From contig NZ_CP016786.1 of NCBI RefSeq assembly GCF_002285495.1, forward strand, positions 2,492,501 through 2,556,500: a stretch of DNA of 64,000 bases. Direction: 5' to 3'. Made by a program: the position numbers and the translations under genes. The notes beneath the pieces are model-generated. The model was not told where the DNA came from and ran no database searches. It was given only the letters and a program-made list of their open reading frames with translations. Numbering within the stretch: position 1 is the first letter of the stretch; each line of letters starts with the position of its first letter. This document shows, one piece after another, positions 52,811 through 61,561 of this stretch. Source of the DNA: Clostridium isatidis. Its GTDB lineage: Bacteria > Bacillota > Clostridia > Clostridiales > Clostridiaceae.

Positions 52811-52843
52811 TATTAGCCTCCTAAAACCTCTAAATTAATAAAA

Positions 52844-52874
52844 TTGAATGGGCTCTAAAAGATAACCCATTCAA
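52844..52874 (-). terminator. Intercistronic hairpin after the binding-protein gene
   Basis: TTGAATGGG and CCCATTCAA with a 13-nt loop, then TTTTATTAATTT on the - strand. Such elements often give more binding protein than permease. Confidence 0.55.
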
Positions 52875-52880
52875 AATAAA

Positions 52881-53711
52881 TTATTGAGCTGCTGGTTGAT
52901 TTTTAATAGCATTATCCATTATTTCTGTTTGTTCTTCTTCTGAAATAGCTGCTAAAATTTCATTTATCTTTTCAGTTAACTCACTATTTTTTCTTAATCC
53001 TACTGCTATTGCAGTATCTTCTGGATTTGTTTCAAAGCCATCTGTAAGTTCTATCATTTTAAAGTTTGAATTAGCTGATTGAGCACTTACTGCTTCTGGT
53101 CTTTCTGATACATAAGCATCAATTACTCCTGATTCAAGAGCAACTCTCATTGCTGGGAAGTTATCCATAGCTTCTTGCTTATTTACACCTTCAATTTGAT
53201 CTATTACTGAATAGTGGAAAGTATTTAACTGTGCAGTAACTTTTGCATCTTTGAAATCTGCTAAAGTTTTAGCATTTGCATAAGGTCCATTATTTTTAAC
53301 AACTAAAACTAATTGTGAATTATAGTAATTGTCTGAAAAATCTATTGTTTCTTTACGTTCTGCAGTTGGTGACATACCTGCAATTATTGCATCTATTTTA
53401 CCTGAAGTTAAAGCTGGCACTAATCCATCCCATTCAGTTTTAACAATAACTAGTTCTTTTCCTAAACCTTCCGCAATTCTCTTAGCTATTTCAACATCAT
53501 ATCCACCTGCATATTCTGAACTTCCTTCAATTGCTACAGCTCCATTTGAATCATCGCCTTGTGTCCAGTTAAATGGTGGATATCCAGCTTCCATTCCTAC
53601 TTTAAACACATTACTATCCTCTGTCTTTTCATTATTTGCTGATGCACATCCTGTTAATGCTAACATAGCTGTTAATGCTAATGATACTAATACTGATAAT
53701 TTTTTCTTCAT
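52881..53711 (-). CDS. Amino-acid ABC transporter substrate-binding lipoprotein
   Basis: This 276-aa family 3 binding protein has a lipoprotein signal (LALTAMLALTGCASA). The mature part shows FKVGMEAGYPPFNW, AGGYDVEIAKRIAEGLGK and FSDNYYNSQLVLVVK, in which ligand-binding Asp/Arg positions are normal for polar amino acids. The ATG at 53711 follows GGAG by 8 nt. Riboswitch control at 53875-54050 indicates lysine as ligand. Confidence 0.93.
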   Translation of the reverse strand: MKKKLSVLVSLALTAMLALTGCASANNEKTEDSNVFKVGMEAGYPPFNWTQGDDSNGAVAIEGSSEYAGGYDVEIAKRIAEGLGKELVIVKTEWDGLVPALTSGKIDAIIAGMSPTAERKETIDFSDNYYNSQLVLVVKNNGPYANAKTLADFKDAKVTAQLNTFHYSVIDQIEGVNKQEAMDNFPAMRVALESGVIDAYVSERPEAVSAQSANSNFKMIELTDGFETNPEDTAIAVGLRKNSELTEKINEILAAISEEEQTEIMDNAIKNQPAAQ

Positions 53712-53813
53712 GATAATCTCTCCTTTTTTAATTTTTCTTAAAATAAAAAATGACAATCCTCTAAAGTCAGGATTGCGCTATCTAAGAATTCAGGAGATTT
53801 AGTTAAATAAAAA

Positions 53814-53834
53814 TGCCTGAGATAGACTCAGGCA
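53814..53834 (-). terminator. Riboswitch-controlled terminator of the lysine transporter operon
   Basis: TGCCTGAG-TCTAT-CTCAGGCA stem followed on the - strand by TTTTTATTT, between the aptamer and the binding-protein gene. Confidence 0.85.
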
Positions 53835-53874
53835 TATAAATATACTTCACCTTCATCCCCATCTTTTCCCATTT

Positions 53875-54050
53875 GAGATAGCACAACTCAATAAACCGGG
53901 TAGTTTATTGAGACAGTCTTACAGCTATTAACTGTAAGCCCAGCATATAATACCGAGAAATATTATACACTTCGGCAATATTTCCTTCTCTCTAGCTTCA
54001 ACGTTTTCTCGAACTCCACTAAAGACTGTTAAATATTGCGCCTCTACCTC
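53875..54050 (-). promoter_or_regulatory. Lysine riboswitch (L box)
   Basis: The - strand shows the aptamer landmarks in order: GAGGTAGAGGCGC, GAAGCTAGAGAGAAGG, GCCGAAGTG, CTCGGTATTATATGCTGGGC, and AGACTGTC; GAGGTAG pairs with CTATCTC as P1. This is followed by the terminator at 53814. Lysine binding should favour termination, so the transporter is made when lysine is scarce. Confidence 0.92.
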
Positions 54051-54095
54051 ACCTGTAAAAGTGAGGTCTTATTAAGTTTTAAATTTTATGTCTTT

Positions 54096-54124
54096 AGTGT
54101 ACAGGCTTTTATTATGCTTGTCAA
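54096..54124 (-). promoter_or_regulatory. Promoter of the lysine transporter operon
   Basis: On the - strand TTGACA (54119-54124) and TACACT (54096-54101) are separated by 17 bp, just upstream of the riboswitch. Confidence 0.75.
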
Positions 54125-54301
54125 TACTTTTTTCTAATTTATTTTTTGTAATAAAAGTATTTGTTATTCATGATAATTGCTTGTACACAAATGAATATTT
54201 TTTATATTTAATTTTATAATATGTTATTATTAATCTGTTGTTACATAATAATACTAATAATCAAAAATATTTTTATTACTATTATTTTTATAATATATTT
54301 A

Positions 54302-55066
54302 TTACATATTAGTATGCAATATATTTAAAACTTTACGCAGCTCCTTTACAGAAATTTGTCCTGGAGCAGATGCCTTTTTAGCTGAACCAAAAGTAATTGC
54401 GGATCCAAATAATTCTCCAGATAATCTACTAATTATCCCCTTTCCTGCCATTGACATTGTTATAATTGGACCTTTTATATACTTTTCTTTTGCAATACGC
54501 GTTGCATCTAATAATGTAATTACATCTTCAGCTGAATTAGGCATAACTGCAATTTTAGGAATATCTGCACCCAATTCAACCGCCTTACAAAGACGCTTTA
54601 TTATTTCATCTTTTGCTGGTGTCTTTTCAAAATCATGATTCGAAATAATTACAAGAAGATCATTATTATGAGCTAAATCAATTAATTCTATTATCTTATT
54701 ATTATCTTTAGATAATTCAATATCTATAATATCAATAAGTTTTGTTTTAGAAACTTTCTTATTTAATTCAAAATAAAAGTCTTCATCAATTTCTCTTTCT
54801 CCACCTTCATTGAAACTACGGAAGGTAAATAAAATTGCTTTATCAGGAATAATTTCTCTAATCTTCTCTAAAGCTTCTATAACTTTATTTATATTAGTTA
54901 CATTTTTAAAGAAATCTGCTCTCCATTCTACTATATCAAAATCTATATATTCTAATTCCTTTGCTTCCTCTATAATTTCAGAAATGCTTTTTCCTACAAT
55001 AGGTACAACTATTTTGGGTATCCCTTCGCCAATTACTAGATCTTTAACTTTTACTACTTTCTTCAT
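54302..55066 (-). CDS. aroD: Type I 3-dehydroquinate dehydratase
   Basis: This 254-aa shikimate-pathway enzyme dehydrates 3-dehydroquinate through a Schiff base. DIVEWRADFF, AILFTFRSFNEGGE, ISNHDFEKTP (general base His) and ADIPKIAVMP (Schiff-base Lys) are all present. The ATG at 55066 gives the normal family length. It overlaps the pirin gene by 23 nt. No other aro gene is nearby; linkage with a pirin is unusual and could reflect a quinate-type catabolic or stress-related role. Confidence 0.93.
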   Translation of the reverse strand: MKKVVKVKDLVIGEGIPKIVVPIVGKSISEIIEEAKELEYIDFDIVEWRADFFKNVTNINKVIEALEKIREIIPDKAILFTFRSFNEGGEREIDEDFYFELNKKVSKTKLIDIIDIELSKDNNKIIELIDLAHNNDLLVIISNHDFEKTPAKDEIIKRLCKAVELGADIPKIAVMPNSAEDVITLLDATRIAKEKYIKGPIITMSMAGKGIISRLSGELFGSAITFGSAKKASAPGQISVKELRKVLNILHTNM

Positions 55067-56084
55067 ATCTTTTTTCTTCCCTTCCATCAGCATAATGAGC
55101 AAATCTTCCTGAAGTACGTTTATTAACTGGATCTTCTCTATCATAAGGCCAGCCGCCAAATTGGGTTTCTTGATAATCTCTAAAAGCTTGATATATTTCT
55201 TCCTTTGTATTCATAACAAAAGGTCCATATTGTACTACTGGTTCGTTTATAGGTTCTCCTTCTAAAACTATAAAATAAGCCTCCTTATCTCCATTAATTA
55301 TTGAAATTTCTTCTTTTCCAGATAACTTTATTCGAGTTGATGCTTCAAAAGACTGACCTTCTATAATAAGCTTACCTTCACCTTGATAGAAATATAAGTT
55401 TCTTATTAATGTTTCTGAAACAGCTGGTAATATCATAGATGCTTCTGCTTCCATCTTTACCAGATATATTCCAACATTATTGTTTTTATCTGCTGCCCAT
55501 GAATTCTTATTAGGCTCTAAGCCCTCTCTTCCCTCTAATTTACCTGTAATTAATCTAATATTAGTTTTGCTTCCCTTTTCATTTTTAAACTCTATTACTG
55601 GAATATCTTCCGCCCATAACATCTTATAATCAGCTTCTACAAATTTATTTTTTGAAGGAAGGTTAAGCCATATTTGAAATAATTCTACTGGATTTTCTTT
55701 ATCTTTATTAATTAGGGGAAACATTTCTGTATGCTGACATCCTGCACCTGTTGTTAACCATTGTACATCACCATTGCCATAACGTCCATAAGAACCTTTT
55801 GAATCAAAATGATCTACAAATCCATTAAGAACTATAGTTACAGTTTCAAATCCTCTATGGGGATGCACTGGAAATCCCGGAACAACTTTTCCATGATACA
55901 TGCTAAATCCATCTTTTCCTGAAAAGTCATTACCAATTTCTCTTCCTATTAATAATTCACTATCTATTCCTTGAACTTCATTTCCCTTTGGATATGCATC
56001 TTTATGATGGGCACAAAATATAAAAGGGTTTTCCATTGGCCATTGAAATCCTATTTTTTGTATCTTTTTTATTTTATTATTCAT
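55044..56084 (-). CDS. Pirin family protein
   Basis: This 346-aa bicupin protein carries the metal-binding pattern of pirins: His residues in FPVHPHRGFETVTIV, then GAGCQHTEMFP with His and Glu. GRYGNGDVQWLTTGAG is typical. Family members bind iron and some degrade quercetin. The C-terminus ends with a charged tail and overlaps aroD. The ATG at 56084 follows AAAGGTGA. Its promoter carries two long palindromes of MarR-operator type, so induction by a quinone, phenolic or oxidative signal is possible. Confidence 0.9.
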   Translation of the reverse strand: MNNKIKKIQKIGFQWPMENPFIFCAHHKDAYPKGNEVQGIDSELLIGREIGNDFSGKDGFSMYHGKVVPGFPVHPHRGFETVTIVLNGFVDHFDSKGSYGRYGNGDVQWLTTGAGCQHTEMFPLINKDKENPVELFQIWLNLPSKNKFVEADYKMLWAEDIPVIEFKNEKGSKTNIRLITGKLEGREGLEPNKNSWAADKNNNVGIYLVKMEAEASMILPAVSETLIRNLYFYQGEGKLIIEGQSFEASTRIKLSGKEEISIINGDKEAYFIVLEGEPINEPVVQYGPFVMNTKEEIYQAFRDYQETQFGGWPYDREDPVNKRTSGRFAHYADGREEKRYEESSKS

Positions 56085-56152
56085 ACTATTCACCTTTTTC
56101 AGTTATATTTTTTTAATTCTCTATAATATATAATTCTTAGCAATTTATAAAC

Positions 56153-56215
56153 TTATAATTATCTTGACTTCAAGATAATTATAAAACAAATAAATCTTGA
56201 ATTCAAGATTTATTT
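56153..56215 (-). promoter_or_regulatory. Pirin-aroD promoter with two palindromic operators
   Basis: Operator 1 (56188-56215) is a 14+14 bp perfect palindrome around ATCTTGAATTCAAGAT. Operator 2 (56153-56184) has 15-bp arms around ATCTTGACTTCAAGAT. On the - strand the -35 TTGAAT (56201-56206) lies in operator 1 and the -10 TATAAT (56178-56183) in operator 2, with a 17-bp spacer. Such ATCTTGA-NN-TCAAGAT sites resemble MarR-family operators. Confidence 0.75.
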
Positions 56216-56250
56216 TATAATATAATATCACTTTAAAATAAATATAAAAA

Positions 56251-56270
56251 AGGGTTGCTCTCGCAACCCT
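56251..56270 (-). terminator. Terminator after the uracil permease gene
   Basis: AGGGTTGC-GAGA-GCAACCCT followed on the - strand by TTTTTTATATTT, about 100 bp after the stop codon. Confidence 0.85.
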
Positions 56271-56369
56271 ATATATATTATACCTCTATACATTATCTCT
56301 TATTAGCCGTACTTATTAACTATTAATATTCCCTTTTACTTATTAACTATTGCTTATATTTTATTTTCC

Positions 56370-57797
56370 CTATACTAAATCTACTTGTATATCTTCATCA
56401 ATTACTTTAGTTTCTTCATTTACTGAAACTTCTTCTTTATTACCAATTGATAAGATAAGATTTAAAACTATTCCTACAACAGCTGCTGTTGCTAAAGCAG
56501 GAAGTTCTATTCCAAACATTGGTATCATTCCGCCTTCGAAAGCATAATTTCCACCTAATCCAACTATTAATATTACTGCTATAACAGCTAAGTTTTTAGA
56601 ACTAAACATATCTACTTTCTTATCCATCATTATTGTTACTCCTTGTGCCCCTATAACTCCATAAAGATATATTGAAAGTCCTCCAATTACTGATGTTGGT
56701 ATAGAATAAATTACATTTATTAATGGTGTAAAGCATGAAATGATCATTGTTATTACTGCTGCTGCCATTAAAACTGGTACCGAGAAATTCTTTGATATTG
56801 CCATTGTACTAATATTTTCACCATAGTTTGTACCAGCTGGTCCACCAATTAAGCCTGAGATTATATCTCCCATACCATCACCAATTAGATTTAACCCTAA
56901 TTTATCTTCAATTTCATATACCTTTTTAGAACCTTTTTTCTTAGCTAAATCATTAACATAAGTGTGTAATTGATATACGTGAGCAGTTGATTCTGGTATA
57001 GTTGCAATTGCTATAGGCATTATTGCAATTAAAGCTTCCCATGATGGCTTAGGGAATGTAAATATTGGCATACTAAAAATACTGTTTGTTTCTACTGTAT
57101 TAAAGTTTACAAATGGTATTCCTGTTGTTTTTCCTATTACTAAAGCTGTTAAATATCCTGTTAAAAGTCCAAATAAAATTGGAAGTTGGCTAAGTTTACC
57201 CTTTAGATAAACTGAATATATTATAGTTGATAATAATGTTACTAAAGCTATTATCCAGGCATAACCTGATGCCATAGCTTGATCTGCTTCAGCAACACCT
57301 GCTGGAATTGCAGCTGCATTTCCCATTGCATTTGCAGCTAATGATAATCCTATAATAATTGCTATACTACCTGTTACTGTTGCTGGAAGAACTTTTTCTA
57401 TGAACTTCTTTCCACTTTTCTTTATTATTAATCCAGCTATTATTGAAACAAAACCGGACATTACAATACCAAATTGAGCTATTGAAATTTTATCATTTAA
57501 TGTATAACTAGCAAAGGCATCCGCACTCATTATTGAAGCTATTGCTGCTATATATGAAAAACTTGAACCATAGTATAATGGAAGTTTCTTTCCTGTAATT
57601 AAAATAAATCCTAAAGTTGCAAGACCACTTGCAAAAATTGTTGTTGAAACATGAAAACCTGTAATTAATGCTACTAGAACTGTAGCAGGAAACATTACTA
57701 CTATTTGTTGAAGTGCAAATAAGATAAGTTCAAAGAATGGTGGCCTTTCATCTGGTAAATAGCCCATTACTTGATTGTTTGTTGATTTTGTTGTCAT
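56370..57797 (-). CDS. uraA: NCS2 family uracil/xanthine permease, probably uracil
   Basis: This 475-aa membrane protein belongs to the nucleobase-cation symporters. YLPDERPPFFELILFALQQ starts it, LPLYYGSSFSYIAAI is the substrate-region motif, and MPIAIATIPESTAHVYQL plus LIGGPAGTNYGENISTMAISKN (core GGPAGTNYGENI) match UraA. Fourteen membrane segments are expected. A leader attenuator with a PyrR-like hairpin precedes it, which argues for uracil over xanthine. Confidence 0.9.
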   Translation of the reverse strand: MTTKSTNNQVMGYLPDERPPFFELILFALQQIVVMFPATVLVALITGFHVSTTIFASGLATLGFILITGKKLPLYYGSSFSYIAAIASIMSADAFASYTLNDKISIAQFGIVMSGFVSIIAGLIIKKSGKKFIEKVLPATVTGSIAIIIGLSLAANAMGNAAAIPAGVAEADQAMASGYAWIIALVTLLSTIIYSVYLKGKLSQLPILFGLLTGYLTALVIGKTTGIPFVNFNTVETNSIFSMPIFTFPKPSWEALIAIMPIAIATIPESTAHVYQLHTYVNDLAKKKGSKKVYEIEDKLGLNLIGDGMGDIISGLIGGPAGTNYGENISTMAISKNFSVPVLMAAAVITMIISCFTPLINVIYSIPTSVIGGLSIYLYGVIGAQGVTIMMDKKVDMFSSKNLAVIAVILIVGLGGNYAFEGGMIPMFGIELPALATAAVVGIVLNLILSIGNKEEVSVNEETKVIDEDIQVDLV

Positions 57798-57831
57798 AAT
57801 AATACCTCCTAAATTTTATAATTTAAAAGGA

Positions 57832-57999
57832 TAAAAAAAATCATAAAAAAAATCTTGCTTATAGCAAGATTCGAAAATTAGCAGCTTAAAAGCTAATATA
57901 ATTACTGCACAATATTTCAAATCTTACTGGTGTCTCGCACCACTTTAAAGATTTTAATTATCCTGCAAATAGTATTACATATAAATTAGATTTTGTAAA
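57832..57999 (-). promoter_or_regulatory. PyrR-like attenuator leader of uraA
   Basis: On the - strand a promoter TTTACA (57994-57999) / TAATAC (57972-57977) is followed by the hairpin ATCTTTAAAGTGGTGCGAGACACCAGTAAGAT (57919-57955), given here by its loop part GGTGCGAGACACC. It is followed by an AGCTTTTAAGCT segment and then the terminator AATCTTGCT-TAT-AGCAAGATT (57851-57871) with a T run. The purine-rich GAGA loop and flanks resemble PyrR-binding loops, but the match is approximate. Confidence 0.5.
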
Positions 58000-58074
58000 T
58001 ACGCTTTTTAAAATTTTTTAGATTTTTTTAATTTATATTATATGGTGATAATTCTTTATTATTTAATAGTCACT

Positions 58075-58123
58075 AAGTAATGTATAATTAGTTATTTATT
58101 AAAATAATTAATTATACATTACT
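58075..58123 (-). terminator. Terminator after carD
   Basis: AAGTAATGTATAATTA and TAATTATACATTACTT form a 16-bp stem just after the stop codon. Confidence 0.7.
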
Positions 58124-58129
58124 TGTATT

Positions 58130-58624
58130 TTAAGAAGTATGTTTAATAATATATTTATGAACTTCTTCTGGTAAAATATCTAAAGCTATTGCAAATTCTT
58201 CAAATAATTGTCTTTTTGCTTCCTTCATAATTTCTTCATCAATTCTATTTAATTTTTTACCAACTGCCTTTTTTTCCTCTTCTTCTTTCTTTAAAATCTT
58301 AATTACCTTTAACCACTCTCGGCTGTCTGCTGTTTTAAGAGCAGCCTTGCAAATTTCACTTCTTTCTCTATCATTATCGACAGGAACAGCTTCTATGTAA
58401 GGCATAGTATCTATTAATGCTAAAACATCATTTTTAGTTAAAATACTTCTCATAATAACTTTTTTATTATCTACCGGAGTTTTAATAACCATCTTATTAT
58501 TAAATACAGGCTGTAAAACATAATATTCAGTTTCTAAAGAACCTAGATATTTTCCCTTAGTAATATCAGTAATCTTACATACACCTATTGTCCCATATAC
58601 AACATAATCATTGATCTTAAACAT
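58130..58624 (-). CDS. carD: CarD family transcriptional regulator
   Basis: This 164-aa protein binds RNA polymerase beta and promoter DNA and stabilises open complexes. The N-terminal Tudor-like domain (FKINDYVVYGTIGVCKITDI) and a helical C-terminal domain (REWLKVIKILKKEEEEKK, then ELDKIDEEIMKEAKRQLFEE-like RIDEEIMKEAKRQLFEE) are clear. The ATG at 58624 follows AAGGAGG; the long open frame upstream crosses a hairpin and is not coding. Confidence 0.93.
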   Translation of the reverse strand: MFKINDYVVYGTIGVCKITDITKGKYLGSLETEYYVLQPVFNNKMVIKTPVDNKKVIMRSILTKNDVLALIDTMPYIEAVPVDNDRERSEICKAALKTADSREWLKVIKILKKEEEEKKAVGKKLNRIDEEIMKEAKRQLFEEFAIALDILPEEVHKYIIKHTS

Positions 58625-58686
58625 AAATTTTTCCTCCTTAATCCTTATTTTTCTGCATCCCCCCTTCAAGTCAAAAATTATTATAA

Positions 58687-58735
58687 AGCAATAGCTCCGA
58701 TAACCCAAATTACGTCATCGGAGCTATTGCTGCAT
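58687..58735 (-). terminator. Terminator after uppP
   Basis: AGCAATAGCTCCGAT and ATCGGAGCTATTGCT form a 15-bp stem with an 18-nt loop. It lies between uppP and carD. Confidence 0.7.
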
Positions 58736-58789
58736 TTATATTATACCACAATTTTAAAATTTTATGTACTTTCTAAAAAGTGCATTGTA

Positions 58790-59611
58790 TTAGTATAATA
58801 CAAAGTATCCAATTACTAATAATCCTAAAATAATACGATACCAGCCAAAGGCTTTAAAATCATTGTTTTTAATGTATTTCATTAAAAATCTTATTGCTAT
58901 TATAGAAACAACAAAAGCAACAATCATACCTACTAATAAAATAGCAATTTCTGTACCTGTAAAATCAAATCCAAATTTAATTAGTTTTAAAGCACTTGCC
59001 CCAAACATTACTGGAATTGATAAGAAAAATGAATATTCAGCAGCAATATAACGTGATGTTCCAAGTATAATTGCTCCAAGAATTGTTGCTCCTGAACGTG
59101 AAGTACCAGGAATTAAGGATAATACTTGGAATAATCCTATTCCAAAAGCTGTGGCATAAGATAATTCCTTAAAACTATTTATCTTAGAAACTTTATTCTT
59201 ATTGCGATTTTCAATAATAATAAATAAAATTCCATAAATAATAAGAGTTATCGCAACAGTTTGATAATTATATAAATGTTCATCTAACCAATCATCAAAC
59301 AATACACCTAAAACTCCAGCCGGTAATACACCTACAATTACCTTATACCAAATCTGCATAGTATCTCTTATTTCTTTTGAAGACTTATTAACTGAAAAAG
59401 GATTTAGTTTGTTAAAATACAAAAGAACAACAGCTAAAATAGCTCCTAATTGTATAACAACAAAAAACATTTCTTTAAAAGCATCAGAAACATTTAACTT
59501 AATAAATTCCTCAACTAAAATCATATGACCAGTACTGCTTATAGGAAGCCATTCAGTTATTCCTTCAACTACTCCTAAAAAAGCTGCCTTTAATAATTCA
59601 ATTATTAACAT
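58790..59611 (-). CDS. uppP: Undecaprenyl-diphosphatase UppP (BacA)
   Basis: This 273-aa membrane enzyme recycles undecaprenyl diphosphate for cell-wall synthesis and gives bacitracin tolerance. Catalytic motifs EGITEWLPISSTGH (Glu-rich) and IPGTSRSGATI (phosphate-binding, Arg) are intact. Eight or so membrane helices are visible, including LLVGMIVAFVVSIIAIRFL. Size is normal. Confidence 0.95.
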   Translation of the reverse strand: MLIIELLKAAFLGVVEGITEWLPISSTGHMILVEEFIKLNVSDAFKEMFFVVIQLGAILAVVLLYFNKLNPFSVNKSSKEIRDTMQIWYKVIVGVLPAGVLGVLFDDWLDEHLYNYQTVAITLIIYGILFIIIENRNKNKVSKINSFKELSYATAFGIGLFQVLSLIPGTSRSGATILGAIILGTSRYIAAEYSFFLSIPVMFGASALKLIKFGFDFTGTEIAILLVGMIVAFVVSIIAIRFLMKYIKNNDFKAFGWYRIILGLLVIGYFVLY

Positions 59612-59916
59612 TTTTCTCCTCCATTTTTTATATTTTCTTTAATAAAGCTAAAAAATAATTTAGTATATTTATTAAAGGATTTATATTAATTAATATGTTT
59701 ATTAATTAATACTTATTTATTATATTTCTTTCTTCTCTAAAACAAAATACCTTTTTAAATTTCTAATATTAATTTTATTCCATATTACTATAATTTTTAT
59801 CTACTTATTCTTAAATTTTTCTGAATTTTGAAATTGCAAAGAAGAAATCAGTCATATAAACTTATACTTATTATACAACTTAAGTAAGATAAATTAAAAT
59901 AAATGAGGTGTTTAAA

Positions 59917-60483
59917 TTGGAAAGGTGTCCTTGGTGTGGTAAAGATGAATTATATATAAAATATCATGATGAAGAATGGGGTGTACCTGTTCATGATGAT
60001 AATAAACATTTTGAATTCTTAGTTCTTGAGTCAGCTCAAGCTAGATTAAGCTGGCTTACTGTATTAAGAAAAAGAGAAAATTATAGGAAAGCCTATGATA
60101 ATTTTGAGCCTAATAAGGTTGCTAAATACGATGAAAATAAAATCAATGAATTATTACAAAATCCAGGAATTATAAGAAATAGGAAAAAGATAGATGCTTC
60201 TATAAATAACGCAAAAACTTTTTTACAAATTCAAAAGGAATTTGGCAGCTTTGATAATTATATTTGGAAATTTGTTGATAATAGTCCAGTAATCAATAAT
60301 TGGAATTCTATTTCTGAACTACCTGCTAGTTCAGAACTTTCTGATAAGGTAAGTAAAGATTTAAAATTAAGAGGCTTTAAATTTCTTGGAACTACTATAG
60401 TTTATGCTTACCTTCAAGCTACTGGAGTTATAAATGACCATTTGCTTGACTGCTTTAGACACCCAATAAATAACAAGGCTTAA
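59917..60483 (+). CDS. tag: DNA-3-methyladenine glycosylase I
   Basis: This 188-aa base excision enzyme removes 3-methyladenine. The zinc ligands are Cys and His near the ends: RCPWCG at the start, and VINDHLLDCFRH at the C-terminus. YHDEEWGVPVHDD and the Glu in the middle FEFLVLESAQARLSW are typical. The TTG at 59917 is chosen: GAGGTG lies 6 nt upstream, and the in-frame GTG at 59908 is part of that site. Confidence 0.94.
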   Translation: MERCPWCGKDELYIKYHDEEWGVPVHDDNKHFEFLVLESAQARLSWLTVLRKRENYRKAYDNFEPNKVAKYDENKINELLQNPGIIRNRKKIDASINNAKTFLQIQKEFGSFDNYIWKFVDNSPVINNWNSISELPASSELSDKVSKDLKLRGFKFLGTTIVYAYLQATGVINDHLLDCFRHPINNKA

Positions 60484-60589
60484 CTTCTTCTGAAATTTCT
60501 CAAAACCATAATTTAACAAACAATTAGCAATATAACAAATTAAAAAATGGTATATACTAAAATAAAAGAAATTTGAAGAAGGTGCTAAA

Positions 60590-61489
60590 ATGAAAAGACA
60601 GAAAAAATTTAAGCGAATTGGTACTCATAACGGAAAATTTCATGCAGATGAAGTCATTGCAACTGCAATACTTAAGGAACTTTTTGAGGTCGAACTAACA
60701 AGGACTAGAGATGAGAAAGTTTTAAAAGAACTTGATATAGTTTATGATGTTGGTGGAGGAAAATTTGATCATCATGGAATTAATAAAAGATATAGAGAAA
60801 ATGGAACTCCTTATGCTGCATGTGGACTTATATGGGAGGAATTCGGTAAAGACTTACTTAAATTAAAAAGAGAATCCTTAAATAATGAAGAAATTCAAAG
60901 TATATTTGATTATATTGATAAAAGCATAATTGAAGGTGCTGATGCCCTTGATAATGGAATTTGGATAGATAAAACAGAAATTCCACTATTACATATTAGT
61001 TCTATAATTGAAAAGTTTAATCCTCTTTGGAATTCTAATAAAGATGAAAATGAAGCTTTTAATGAAGCTGTAGAACTTGCAAGGACTATATTAAATAATG
61101 CTATAGAACATAAATTTTCTGTGCTTGATGCCAAGGAACATGTTTTAAAAGCTTATAAAAATAGGACTATTCCAGAACTATTAGTTCTTGATAGATATTG
61201 TCCTTACAACTCTTATCTTAGAGAAATTGATACAAAGGAAGAAGTTTTATATACAATATATCCCAGAGAAGATAGTTATGCCCTTCAATCAATAAGGGAT
61301 GAAAATAAAATAGACAAAAAAAAGCTTCCAAAAGCTTGGGCTGGTTTAAGAGGTGAAGAATTAGCTGCAGTAACAGGTGTTCCAGATGCAATATTCTGTC
61401 ATACAGGAAGATTTATTGCCATAACAGGAACAAAAGAAGGAATAATGAAATTAGCAAAAATAGCTATAGAAACACCAAAGGAAGAGTAA
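60590..61489 (+). CDS. MYG1 family protein
   Basis: This 299-aa protein is of the MYG1/UPF0160 family. RIGTHNGKFHADEVIATAIL at the N-terminus, VYDVGGGKFDHHGINKRYRENG (core DHHGINKRY) and CHTGRFIAITGT at the end carry the conserved His/Asp pattern of DHH-like metal sites. Eukaryotic MYG1 is a 3'-5' RNA exonuclease; bacterial function is unproven. It stands alone after tag, 106 nt downstream. Confidence 0.88.
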   Translation: MKRQKKFKRIGTHNGKFHADEVIATAILKELFEVELTRTRDEKVLKELDIVYDVGGGKFDHHGINKRYRENGTPYAACGLIWEEFGKDLLKLKRESLNNEEIQSIFDYIDKSIIEGADALDNGIWIDKTEIPLLHISSIIEKFNPLWNSNKDENEAFNEAVELARTILNNAIEHKFSVLDAKEHVLKAYKNRTIPELLVLDRYCPYNSYLREIDTKEEVLYTIYPREDSYALQSIRDENKIDKKKLPKAWAGLRGEELAAVTGVPDAIFCHTGRFIAITGTKEGIMKLAKIAIETPKEE

Positions 61490-61516
61490 ATTAAATCATA
61501 ATTTTAAAAAATAATT

Positions 61517-61556
61517 AAGGTTCATCTACTAATAAAAATTCAAGTAGATGAACCTT
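61517..61556. terminator. Shared terminator
   Basis: AAGGTTCATCTACT and AGTAGATGAACCTT, a perfect 14-bp stem between MYG1 (+) and the small gene (-). Confidence 0.8.
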
Positions 61557-61561
61557 AAATT

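Noticed and set aside
55067..55159. A 31-residue N-terminal extension of aroD.
   Set aside because: It lies within the pirin coding region, is not family-like, and the ATG at 55066 gives normal length.
58625..58708. A 28-residue N-terminal extension of CarD.
   Set aside because: It crosses the hairpin after uppP; the ATG at 58624 has the AAGGAGG site and the family start.
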